Source: Pseudomonas sp. UBA6562 (GTDB taxonomy: Bacteria > Pseudomonadota > Gammaproteobacteria > Pseudomonadales > Pseudomonadaceae). Taken from it: DNA of 64,000 nucleotides. The translations under genes were made by a program, and so were the position numbers. This document shows positions 38,943 to 48,300 of the stretch, piece after piece. The notes under the pieces were generated by a model that searched no databases, was not told where the DNA came from, and worked only from the letters and a program-made list of their open reading frames with translations. The DNA is taken from positions 142,994 through 206,993 of the forward strand of contig NZ_DJJS01000007.1 in assembly GCF_002434265.1 (NCBI RefSeq), given 5' to 3'. Within the stretch, counting starts at the first letter, position 1, and each line of letters opens with the position of its first letter.

Positions 38943-39280
38943 TGGCTATCGAGACCTTCCGCTGGAACATCGAACGCGGCGAAGCCGGCGAGATCCAGTA
39001 CCGCACCCGCGCCGCACGCTTCGGCAACGGCTACCGCCAGGTGGTCGGCGACGGCCCGAACAACCGTGAGGACCGCTACCCGATCAGCGTCACCGGCTCG
39101 CACGAGCAGGCACGCCGCATCCTGGTCTTTCTCGACCGGCATGCCGGCGCCAAGGCTTTTCTCTGGACGCCACCGTTGGGCGAGCTGGGCCTCTACACCT
39201 GCGCCGACGTGCGCTCCACGCCGCTCGGCGGCGGCCTGTACCGGCTCAGCGCCACCTTCGAGCGCGCCTTCCATCCCTGA
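38942..39280 (+). CDS. Minor tail protein M (distal tail)
   Basis: This 112-residue protein is lambda gpM-like, with WNIERGEAGEIQYRTRAARFG, the GNGYRQVVGDGPNNR block and the FLWTPPLGELGLY end. It starts at ATG 38942 within the tape measure stop (TGATG). It forms a ring at the tail tip with L. Confidence 0.9.
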   Translation: MAIETFRWNIERGEAGEIQYRTRAARFGNGYRQVVGDGPNNREDRYPISVTGSHEQARRILVFLDRHAGAKAFLWTPPLGELGLYTCADVRSTPLGGGLYRLSATFERAFHP

Positions 39281-39289
39281 GGCATTGCC

Positions 39290-40039
39290 ATGTCATTGAT
39301 CAAACAACTGCAGACCCTGGAGCCGGGCAGCGAAGTGCTGCTGTTCGAGCTCGACGGGTCGGACTTCGGCGCCGACACCTTACGTTTCCACAGCCACGCC
39401 ATTCCCCACTCGGCGCAAGAGCTGGCCGCCGCGGGCGACGCGGCCGACACCTTGCCGGCCAAGTCGATTTGGTGGCAGGGGCAAGAGTATGGCGCCTGGC
39501 CGCTGCAACTGGACGGCATCGCCGCCAACGCCGACGGCACTTCGGTACGGCCGACCCTGACCGTGGGCAACGTCGAAGGGCGCATCACCGCCCTGTGCCT
39601 GGCCTTCGACGACCTGCTCGAATTCAAGCTGACCCTGCGCCATACCCTGGCGCGCTACCTGGACGCGAACAACTTCCCGGACGGCAACCCGGAAGCGGAC
39701 CCGACCGAAGAAGCGATCGAGGTCTGGTACCTGGACCAGAAAATGGCTGAAAACGGCACTACGGTAGCCTGGGAACTGGCCAGCCCGGGCGACGTCGGTG
39801 GCGAAACCATCGGCCGGCAAATGACCCAGCTCTGCCACTGGGCGATGATCGCCGGCTACCGCGGCCCCAACTGCGGCTATACCGGCCCCTACTACGACCT
39901 GGACGGCACACCCACCGACGACCCGGCCAAGGACCAATGCAACGGCTGCCTGGATTCGGGCTGCACCGTGCGCTTCGGCCAAGGCAACCCGTTGCCGTTC
40001 GGCGGCTTTCCGGCCGTTTCACTGATCGCACGGAGTTGA
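39290..40039 (+). CDS. Minor tail protein L
   Basis: This 249-residue gpL-like tip protein has a C-terminal Cys-rich region (LCHWAM, GPNCGYTG, DQCNGCLDSGC) that would hold the iron-sulfur cluster known in lambda gpL. The N-terminal half contains the LLFELDGSDFGAD opening common to this family. It lies between M and K, the conserved order. Confidence 0.9.
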   Translation: MSLIKQLQTLEPGSEVLLFELDGSDFGADTLRFHSHAIPHSAQELAAAGDAADTLPAKSIWWQGQEYGAWPLQLDGIAANADGTSVRPTLTVGNVEGRITALCLAFDDLLEFKLTLRHTLARYLDANNFPDGNPEADPTEEAIEVWYLDQKMAENGTTVAWELASPGDVGGETIGRQMTQLCHWAMIAGYRGPNCGYTGPYYDLDGTPTDDPAKDQCNGCLDSGCTVRFGQGNPLPFGGFPAVSLIARS

Positions 40040-40041
40040 CC

Positions 40042-40797
40042 ATGCATCCAGACATCCTCAGCGCCGTGCAGGCGCACGCCGCCGCCGAGTACCCGCGTGA
40101 GAGCTGCGGCTTGATCGTGGCCGCCGGCCCGGCCCAGTGCTACATCCCTTGTACCAACACCGCGACCGAGCCTGCCGAAGAGTTTCGCATCTCGCCCGCG
40201 CAATACGCAGCCGCCGAAGACCAGGGCGAGGTCATCGGCATCGTCCACTCGCACCCCGATGCCACCAGCCGGCCCTCGCCACGGGATCTGGCCATGTGCG
40301 AGGCCACCGGTCTGCCCTGGCACATCTTGTCGTGGCCCGAAGGCGACCTGCGCAGCATCACGCCCACCGGTCACACTCCCTTGCTCGGACGCTCCTTCGT
40401 GCATGGCGCCTGGGATTGCTGGCAGGTGTGCGCAGACTGGTACCGCCGCGAGTGGAGGCTGGAGTTTCCGCCCTATGCACGGGAAGAGGGCTGGTGGGAA
40501 CGGGCGGATGGTCCGAGCTTGTACGAACAGGCCTATGAGGCGGCAGGATTCTACCCGGTGGGCGAGCCGCAGCGCGGCGACCTGATCGTCATGGCCGTGG
40601 GCCGTACGGCGCATCCGAACCATGCGGGGATCTACCTGGGTGGCGATGCGCGGTTACCGGACGAAGAAGGGCAGGTGTTCGGCCCCGGCCCGTTCATGCT
40701 GCACCACTTGCTGGGCAGGCCCTCGGAAATCATCGTGTACGGCGGGCCATGGCTCGATCGCACACGGCTTGTCTTACGGCACCGGGAGGCTGGTTGA
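40042..40797 (+). CDS. Tail tip protein K (JAMM and NlpC/P60 domains)
   Basis: This 251-residue protein has an N-terminal Mov34/MPN (JAMM) metalloprotease-like domain with HSHPDATSRPSPRD near residue 68, and a C-terminal NlpC/P60 peptidoglycan peptidase domain with the catalytic Cys in GAWDCWQVC and His in HPNHAGIYLGG. In lambda gpK acts in tip assembly and cell-wall passage. ATG 40042 is two bases past the L stop; the longer in-frame reading upstream is a shadow. Confidence 0.92.
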   Translation: MHPDILSAVQAHAAAEYPRESCGLIVAAGPAQCYIPCTNTATEPAEEFRISPAQYAAAEDQGEVIGIVHSHPDATSRPSPRDLAMCEATGLPWHILSWPEGDLRSITPTGHTPLLGRSFVHGAWDCWQVCADWYRREWRLEFPPYAREEGWWERADGPSLYEQAYEAAGFYPVGEPQRGDLIVMAVGRTAHPNHAGIYLGGDARLPDEEGQVFGPGPFMLHHLLGRPSEIIVYGGPWLDRTRLVLRHREAG

Positions 40798-40843
40798 TCG
40801 ACAGCTCAGGCTGCTACTGTCATGGTTTTCAGGGAGAATTCAC

Positions 40844-41266
40844 ATGCGAGTTTTGATGGCGAGTGTTTGGCTTGTCCTATTAGGAGGGTGTGCTTCACCG
40901 CCTACCTCCATCCAAGAAGCCGATCCTGTACCAGCCGACGAACTTTATGCCTTTCAGTCCAAGTTGCTTGGAAAGAGCGGAAAACTTTCTGTCGTGCGCG
41001 ATTCAGGATTCGTGGGTTCAGGCTGCGACGTCGTAGTGTATATCGATGGGTTGAGGGCAGCTAAAGTAGGACCTGGCCAAATAGCGAGCTTCTATCTTGC
41101 TGCTGGGCGACCAAATCTTGGGGTAGGGCTGGCAGAAACTGGCCTCTGTACAGGTATGGCGGTGCGTACCATAACTGCCGATGTCCAAGTAAACCAAGAA
41201 GTTTTTTACAGAATCAGTGGAGACATGAGCGGCGCTCATATCGGACCTTACATTGACTATAAGTAG
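40844..41266 (+). CDS. Lipoprotein of unknown function (tailocin-embedded)
   Basis: This 140-residue lipoprotein has lipobox Cys16 (LLGGC). The mature part has paired Cys residues (GSGCDVVVYIDG, ETGLCTGM) and beta-strand character, weakly like DUF2846-type envelope proteins. Its codon use is lower in GC than the flanking tail genes. It sits between K and I, where lambda has no gene, and may be a moron that alters the producer's surface, for example for self-protection (inference). Confidence 0.7.
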   Translation: MRVLMASVWLVLLGGCASPPTSIQEADPVPADELYAFQSKLLGKSGKLSVVRDSGFVGSGCDVVVYIDGLRAAKVGPGQIASFYLAAGRPNLGVGLAETGLCTGMAVRTITADVQVNQEVFYRISGDMSGAHIGPYIDYK

Positions 41267-41285
41267 ATTTTTTTGGAGAAAACGG

Positions 41286-41660
41286 ATGCTCAAAGTAAAT
41301 CGCGTGCGAATTCTAGCAGTAGGGTTGGGGCTAGCATCGCTAGCAGGGTGCGCGACCGTGGGTGACACAAGAAATAATCCTTCGCTTTTGGAGCTGGACT
41401 CCCGGCTGCAGCCTCAACAGGCCGCTGAGTGTGTTCGCGACGCATGGCAGCGCACCACCGTTCTGGGCGCGAGTTTGGGAGGTGTCCTGCAGTCTTCGGG
41501 AGGTCGCTTGTCGGTTCTTGCCCCAGATGCTCAGTCCCCAATGCATCTAGTTGATGTCACGCCCACCCAAGGCGGTTCGCACATCAGCTATCACTTCTAT
41601 CGAACATGGCAGTCGCCGCTCCAGCGCGTGCTTGATGCTGTAATGTCTTGCGCTGGATGA
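41286..41660 (+). CDS. Second small lipoprotein (tailocin-embedded)
   Basis: This 124-residue lipoprotein has lipobox Cys22 (LASLAGC) and starts at ATG 41286 after a GGAG site. The mature part holds two Cys residues, in AAECVRDAW and VMSCAG, that may bond. It is unlike the first lipoprotein in sequence. It ends just before terminator T3, so the two lipoprotein genes form their own cassette between K and I. No family is recognised. Confidence 0.7.
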   Translation: MLKVNRVRILAVGLGLASLAGCATVGDTRNNPSLLELDSRLQPQQAAECVRDAWQRTTVLGASLGGVLQSSGGRLSVLAPDAQSPMHLVDVTPTQGGSHISYHFYRTWQSPLQRVLDAVMSCAG

Positions 41661-41679
41661 ATTAACTGCCGCCATCATC

Positions 41680-41702
41680 AACCACCTACGGGTGGTTTTT
41701 TT
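41680..41702 (+). terminator. Terminator before the I gene (T3)
   Basis: AACCACC pairs with GGTGGTT around TACG, followed by a T-run. It ends about 16 bases before the I start codon. Confidence 0.9.
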
Positions 41703-41717
41703 ACGTCTGGAGAAAAG

Positions 41718-42320
41718 ATGTCAGCGCTTTCAATTGAATCTCAGCCAATGACGAACGTTGTGTTGTATGGCCAACTTCGGCAGTTCGGGCGGTCGCTCAG
41801 GCTGTCGGTGCGGTCGCCCGCAGAAGCCATCAAAGCGCTTTGTGTTCAGATTCCCGGCTTCGAGCGGTTTCTCAACAACGCAAAAGCGCAGGGCATCGAG
41901 TTCGCCATTTTTCGCGGCAGCAGAAACCTGCAAGAACAGGAGCTGTGTTTCAGTGGCTCGGGCGATATTCGGATCGCTCCTATCATCACTGGGAGTAAAC
42001 GCGCAGGGCTGCTGCAGACGGTTATCGGGGTCGTGATCGTGGCGTTGGCCTGGTGGAACCCTCTAGGGTGGTCGACGGCCACCGCGCTCGCCGTTGGTAT
42101 GAGTGGCGGGTCCATGGCGCTTGGCGGTGTCGTTCAGATGCTCAGCCCTCAAGCCAAAGGGCTATCCATGAGCGGCCCCCCCGAAAACCTGCCGTCCTAC
42201 GCCTTCGGCTCCGCCCGCAACACCACCGCCAGCGGCAACCCCGTCCCCATCTGCATCGGCGAGCGCCGCTGGGGCGGGTCGATCATTTCGGCGTCCATCG
42301 AGGCGCAAGACAAGGCCTGA
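41718..42320 (+). CDS. Tail assembly protein I
   Basis: This 200-residue lambda gpI-like protein has an N-terminal ubiquitin-like fold (YGQLRQFGRSLRLSVRSPAE), a hydrophobic Gly-rich middle (TVIGVVIVALAWWNPLGW) and the GNPVPICIGERRWGG end that precedes J. It is needed for tip assembly and is lost from the finished tail in lambda. The start ATG 41718 has a CTGGAG site. Confidence 0.88.
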   Translation: MSALSIESQPMTNVVLYGQLRQFGRSLRLSVRSPAEAIKALCVQIPGFERFLNNAKAQGIEFAIFRGSRNLQEQELCFSGSGDIRIAPIITGSKRAGLLQTVIGVVIVALAWWNPLGWSTATALAVGMSGGSMALGGVVQMLSPQAKGLSMSGPPENLPSYAFGSARNTTASGNPVPICIGERRWGGSIISASIEAQDKA

Positions 42321-42338
42321 CGGCCCATCAGCACACGT

Positions 42339-42361
42339 AACCGCCTCCGGGCGGTTTTTTT
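42339..42361 (+). terminator. Terminator before the J gene (T4)
   Basis: AACCGCC pairs with GGCGGTT around TCCG, followed by six or more T. It ends about 16 bases before the J start codon. Confidence 0.9.
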
Positions 42362-42377
42362 ATGTTCGGAGGAAAAC

Positions 42378-45300
42378 ATGGGTGTGATCAATCACCTGGA
42401 CATCACCGGTGCCAAAGGCGGCGAAAGCAAGCCCAAGGCTCCGGTCGAGGCACCCGACAGCCTGCAATCGACCAACATCGCCAAGATCCTGCTGGCCGTG
42501 GGCGAGGGCGAGTTCGACGGCGTGCCGACCGACCGCGACATCTACCTCGACAACACGCCGATCACCGACGCCAACGGTAACGTCAACTTTCCGGGCGTGA
42601 AGTGGGAGTGGCGCCGCGGCAGCGTCGAGCAGGACTACATCCAGGGCATCCCCGCCGTGGAGAGCGAAACCTCGGTCGGCGTCGAGCTGCGCAGCGACGC
42701 CCCCTTCACCCGCGCCTTGAACGACCCCCAGCTCTCGGCGGTGCGCGTCCGTTTGGCCTGGCCGCGCCTGCTCAGGCAGGACGCCAGCGGCAACACCAAC
42801 GGCTACCGCATCGAGTACGCCATCGACATCGCCAGCGACGGCGGCGCCTATGTCGAAGCCCACCGCGGCGCGGTGGAAGGCAAGACCAGCAACGGTTATC
42901 AGCGCTCGGTGCGGGTCAACCTGCCCAAGGCCACCTCGGGCTGGATGCTGCGCGTGCGGCGCCTGACCGCCAATGCCAACACCGGCACCATCGCCGACAC
43001 CATGAGCGTGGCCGGCTACACCGAAATCATCGACCAGAAGCTGCGCTACCCCAACACCGCCTTGCTCTATGTGGAGTTCGACGCCCAGCAGTTCCAGAAC
43101 ATCCCGGCCGTGTCGGTCAGGTGCAAGGCCAAGCGCTGGCCGGTGCCGAGCAATTACGACCCGCTGACCCGCACCTACGACGGCGTCTGGGACGGCACCT
43201 TCAAGCAGGCCTGGACCAACAACCCGGCACTGGTCACCTATGGCCTGTGCGTCGAGGACCGCTTCGGCCTGGGCAAGCGCATCAAGCCGTGGATGGTCGA
43301 CAAATGGGAGATGTACCGCATCGCCCAGTACTGCGACCAACCGGTACCCGATGGCATCGGCGGGCAGGAACCGCGTTTTCTCTGCGACATCAACCTGCAA
43401 GGCCGCGCCGATGCCTGGACCTTGCTGCGCGACCTCTCGGCCATCTACCGGGGCATGGTCTATTGGGCCCACGGTGCGTTGTTCATGCAGGCCGACATGC
43501 CCCGTGCGCAGGATGTGGACTACGTGTTCACCCGCGCCAACGTCATCGACGGCGACTTCGTCTATGGCGGCGCCGAGCGCAGCAGCCACTACAGCCGCGC
43601 GCTCGTCAGCTACGACAACCCGGCCAACAACTACGACACCGATGTGATTCCGGTCACGGACCTTGCCTTGCAGCGCCGCTACCGCGACCGCCCCATCGAA
43701 ATCTCGGCCATCGGCTGCACCCGCGCCTCCGAAGCCCAGCGCCGCGGCAAGTGGGCGCTGTTGAGCAACCACCAGGACCGCACCGTCACCTTCAAGACCG
43801 GCATGGAAGGCCGCATCCCCTTGCCGGGCTACGTGATTCCCGTGGCCGACGAACTGGTGGCGGGGCGCCCCAACGGCGGCCGGATCGTGGCGGCCGCCGG
43901 TCGCACGATCACCCTGGACCGCGACACCGAAATCCAGGCCGGCGACCGACTGATCGTCAACCTGCCCAACGGCACCGCCCAAGCGCGCACGGTGCAAGCG
44001 GTGCAAGGCCGCGAGGTGACCGTCACCACCGCCTACGACGTGACCCCCGAGCCACAGCTGCAATGGGCGATCGACCATCAGGACCTGGCCATCCAGCTGT
44101 TCCGCGTGCTCAAGACCTCGCGTACCCAGGAAGGGCATTACGAGATCACCGCGCTGGAGTTCAACCCAAGCAAGTTCGCCGCCATCGACACCGGCGCCAA
44201 GCTCGACGAACGCCCGATCAGCGTCATTCCGGTGACCACCGTGCAGGCGCCAGCGAATGTGGCGTTGTCGTCCTCGCACATGGTCGACCAGGGCATTGCC
44301 GTCAACACCATGACCATCGCCTGGGACGCCGTGCAGGGCGCAGTGGGGTACGACGTCGAGTGGCGCAAGGACAACGGCAACTGGGTCAGGCTGCAACGCA
44401 CCGGCACGACCTCCGTGGACGTCATCGGCATCTATGCCGGCGCCTACCTGGCGCGCGTGCGTGCCGTGAGTGCGTTCGACGCTTCGTCCGTCTGGAAAAG
44501 CTCCGCGCTGACCCAACTCAACGGCAAGGCAGGTAATCCTCCGGCGATCACCAGCCTGACCACCGAAAGCCTGCTGTTCGGCATCGGCTTGAAATGGACG
44601 TTCCCGGCCGGCGCTGAGGATACCCAGCGCACCGAGCTGTGGTACGGCGAGGGCACGGACCTGACCAAGGCCACGAAGCTGGCCGATCTGGCGTACCCGC
44701 AAGACAAGCACACCTTGCAGGGCTTGCGCGCTGGGCAGCGGTTCTACTTCTGGGCACGCCTGGTCGACCGTTCCGGCAACCTCGGACCGTGGTATCCGGT
44801 GGACGCTACGCTGGTCAGTGGCCAGGCCAGCGCCGATGCCGGCCCAATCCTGGAGCAGATCGCCCAACAGATCGGCGAGAGCGAGCTGGGCAAGGAGCTC
44901 ACCAGCAAGATCGAGAAGATCGCGCTCATCGATGGCAACGGCCCAGGGTCGGTCAACGAGCGGGTCGGTAGCGCCAAGACCGAGCTGGCCAAGCAGATCG
45001 GCGACGTGAACAACGCGCTGTCGGGCGTCAAGAGTACGCTCGATGGACAGCTTTCCACCGTCAGCAAGAGCGTGACCGACGCCAAGACCGACCTGCAACA
45101 GCAGATCGCCAATGTTTCGACCCTGGCCGGTTCGCTGCCGTACCGCAAGGACAAGGCCTACAGCATCAACCAGAACGCCTTGGGTGCCGACGGCAAGCTG
45201 TACCAGGCCACCAAGGCCGTGCCGCTGAACACGCCGCCGCCGAATGTCGATTACTGGACCGATGTAGGTCAGGCCGTCGTCACTGCCGCCGGTACCGCTG

Positions 45301-48300
45301 CGCGCGTCTCGAAGCTGGAAACCGACGTCTCGACCCTGGACGGCAAGACCACGGCGCAGGCCTCGCAGCTTAGCGGCCTGCAAACGAGCCTGACCGCTAC
45401 CAATGGCAACGTCACGGCGGCGCAAACCGCTGCCGATGCAGCCAACGCCTTGGCGGGTGGGAAGGGCAAGGTGCTCATCCAGGCGGCAGCGCCGGCCGCT
45501 GCCGATCGATTGGCGCAGAATCTGTGGATCGATACCACTGGCAACGCCAATACACCCAAGCGTTGGACTGGTAGCGCCTGGGCGGCGGTGACCGACAAGG
45601 CGGCCACGGATGCTGCCGCGGCGGCGGCTGGCGCTTTGGCTCTGGCGCAGACCAAGGCCGATGCTTCGGTGGTCAGTAGCCTGACCACCCGTGTCAGCGA
45701 TGCCGAGGGCAAGCTCACGTCGCAAGCCACTCAGCTGGACGGGATGCAGGCCAGCATTGACGGCAAGGCCAGCTCACAGGCGCTGCAACAGGTCACCAGC
45801 CGGGTGACGGCGACCGAGCAGAAGGACGCCGCGCAGGATCAGCAGCTGACTTCGCAGAGTCAGGCGCTGACTTCGCTGACCGACAATGTGAGCAAGAAGG
45901 CCGACGCCTCGGCGGTGCAGTCGCTGGGCAACCGGGTTAACGACGCCGAGGGCATCCTGACCAGCCAGGGCAGCGATATCACCCAACTGAAAAACAGCGT
46001 AGGCGCTTTCCAGCCATTCGTGGCGGGCAAGGCTTGGGAGTTCACTGGCGCCACCCGAGGATGGGTAGCCACAGCCTCCGGCTCTACCTTCACCCCTGGA
46101 CCGTTGTTCGCGACCATGGGCAAGTCGCAGAGCCTACAGTGCAGCTTCACGCCCGTGCTGCCAGGTGCGGAGAACCCGTATTTGCGTATCCGCCTGCGCC
46201 GTCGCAATACCACGCGCACGGCGGCCCGGATGTACTGGGCCAACGAGGAAGGCGGTTTGGCGGAAGCTCGGCGTTTGGACTGGGTGATCAGCGTCGTCAC
46301 CACCGACTGGCAGGACATCGAGCTTGATCTGTCTGGCCATGCCGGGTGGAACGGCAAGAACATGTACGCCATCCGCTTGGACATGATGAACGCCAGTGAT
46401 ACCAGCGGTGAGATCGATATTGCGTATATCGCTGTGGGCAGGCGCTCGGCGGCCGCTTCGGCAGAGGCTGTTTCCAGCCTGAGCAACACCGTTACCGAGT
46501 CAGAAGGAAAGCTGTCTGCCCAGGGCCAGTCGATCATCAGCCTGCAGGGCGGCCTCACCGCCACCAACGGCAATGTCACCGCTGCACAGCAGGCTGCGCA
46601 GGCGGCTGCGACGGCGGCCGGCGCGAAGGGGGAGGTCGTCTATGGGTCTGCCGCGCCTGCGGCTGACAAGCGTCTGGCGCAAAACCTCTGGATCGACACC
46701 ACGGGCAACGTCAACACGCCGAAGCGCTGGAATGGATCGGCATGGGTGGCGGTGACCGACAAGGTAGCCACCGATGCAGCGGCAGCAGCTGCCAGCGCGC
46801 TGAGCAAGGTTGAGACTAAAGCCGATGCTTCGACGGTCCAAATGCTGGGCAACAAGGTGGAGCAGCAAGGGGCGGCAATCACGGCCGCCGGTGAGGCCAT
46901 TACTGGCATCAACACGTCGTTGACCCAGGTAGGCGGGGAGAACCTGCTGTACAACCCATCGTTCGAGCAGAAGCAGCCGGCGGCCTTGGTCGCCGATGGC
47001 TTCGGCGTAGGTGTTCCGTCCGACATGACGGCCACGCCATCCCTGGTGCCCTCGAGGCTGGACCCGAACGGCACGGCGCAGAGGGTCGACTTTTCGGCAC
47101 CGAATGGTTCGGCCTACGTAGACATGAACCCCGTGGTCGCGCGTCGGCCGAGCCTGGTGCAGGGCCAGCGCGTGCAGCTCTCGGCCTACTGCCGAGCGAC
47201 TGCCGGAACGGCCATTCGTCTCTACATGCAGCCTCTCGACGACAAAGGCCAGGTACTGGAAACCCATGGCGGTAACGTATTCACCGCCAATGGCAACTGG
47301 CAGCGCGTCTCTATCGAGATCGCGTCGGCCCCGGCCAATTGCGCCAAGGTGCACTGCATCTTCCGCGCAGCAGGCGCAGGCGGAAATCAGAAAGGGTTTG
47401 TGGAGTGGGACCGCGTGCAGCTAGAACTGGGCAACGCGGTTACGGGCTGGCGCGACAACGGCCAAGCTGCGGCTGGCAATATCGCAATCAACGCCGCCGC
47501 CACCACCGCGCTGACTGGCAGGGTTGAGACGACCGAAGCTGGCCTCACCAGTGCATCCGGGCAAATCACGCAGCTGGATAACTCGCTCGGTGACACGGGT
47601 GGTGAAAACCTACTGTACAACCCAGGCATGACGAAATATGCGTCAGTGAGCGGACCGGCCGACGGCTGGGAAGTGGAGGGTCCGGCGACGTCTACCGAAA
47701 GCCTTGTGCAGTCCTGGCTTAATGCAGGCGAAAAAGCCCACCGCATGACTGTGACGGCTGGAATGACGACGTCCTCGGGCTACAAGTCACTCCGCCCGAC
47801 AGCCACCGGTGATACCCGCAGGCCGAAGGTCGGGCCGAGTCAGACGTTGACGGCTTCGATCTACATCCGGGGGACCAGCGGGTTTTCGATTCGGATATTC
47901 ATGCAATGGGTTGACGGGTCAGGGACCGTGATCAATGCACCAGCCTCGCCCTTGGTGCCGATTGGGCCAGACAGCCAGCGGATTCAGTTCGCCGCTGTCT
48001 CACCGTCGAATGCGGCCGGCTGCAACTTGTACTACCGCGTCTACAGCACCACGGGCGCGGTCACGGCCGGCTATGCAGAGCTTGCTCGACCTCAGTACGA
48101 GGTTGGGGCCAAGGCTACGGGCTGGAGGGACAGTGCGCAGGTCAACACCAACGCCATCGGCGCCATGTCTACTGCCGTCGACGGCCTGACCTCGAGCGTC
48201 AGCCAGCAGGGCAAGGACATCACCTCGGTGTCGAGCAGAACGACCAGCCTGGAGAACAGCGTCAACAACGGCTCGACTGGCCTGGCGAGCAAGGCATCTG

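Noticed and set aside
42360..45725. 1121-codon open frame on the minus strand opposite J
   Set aside because: It is a high-GC shadow of the J gene with low-complexity Gly/Ala/Arg/Val composition, no family motif and no ribosome-binding site; J has clear phage tail motifs.
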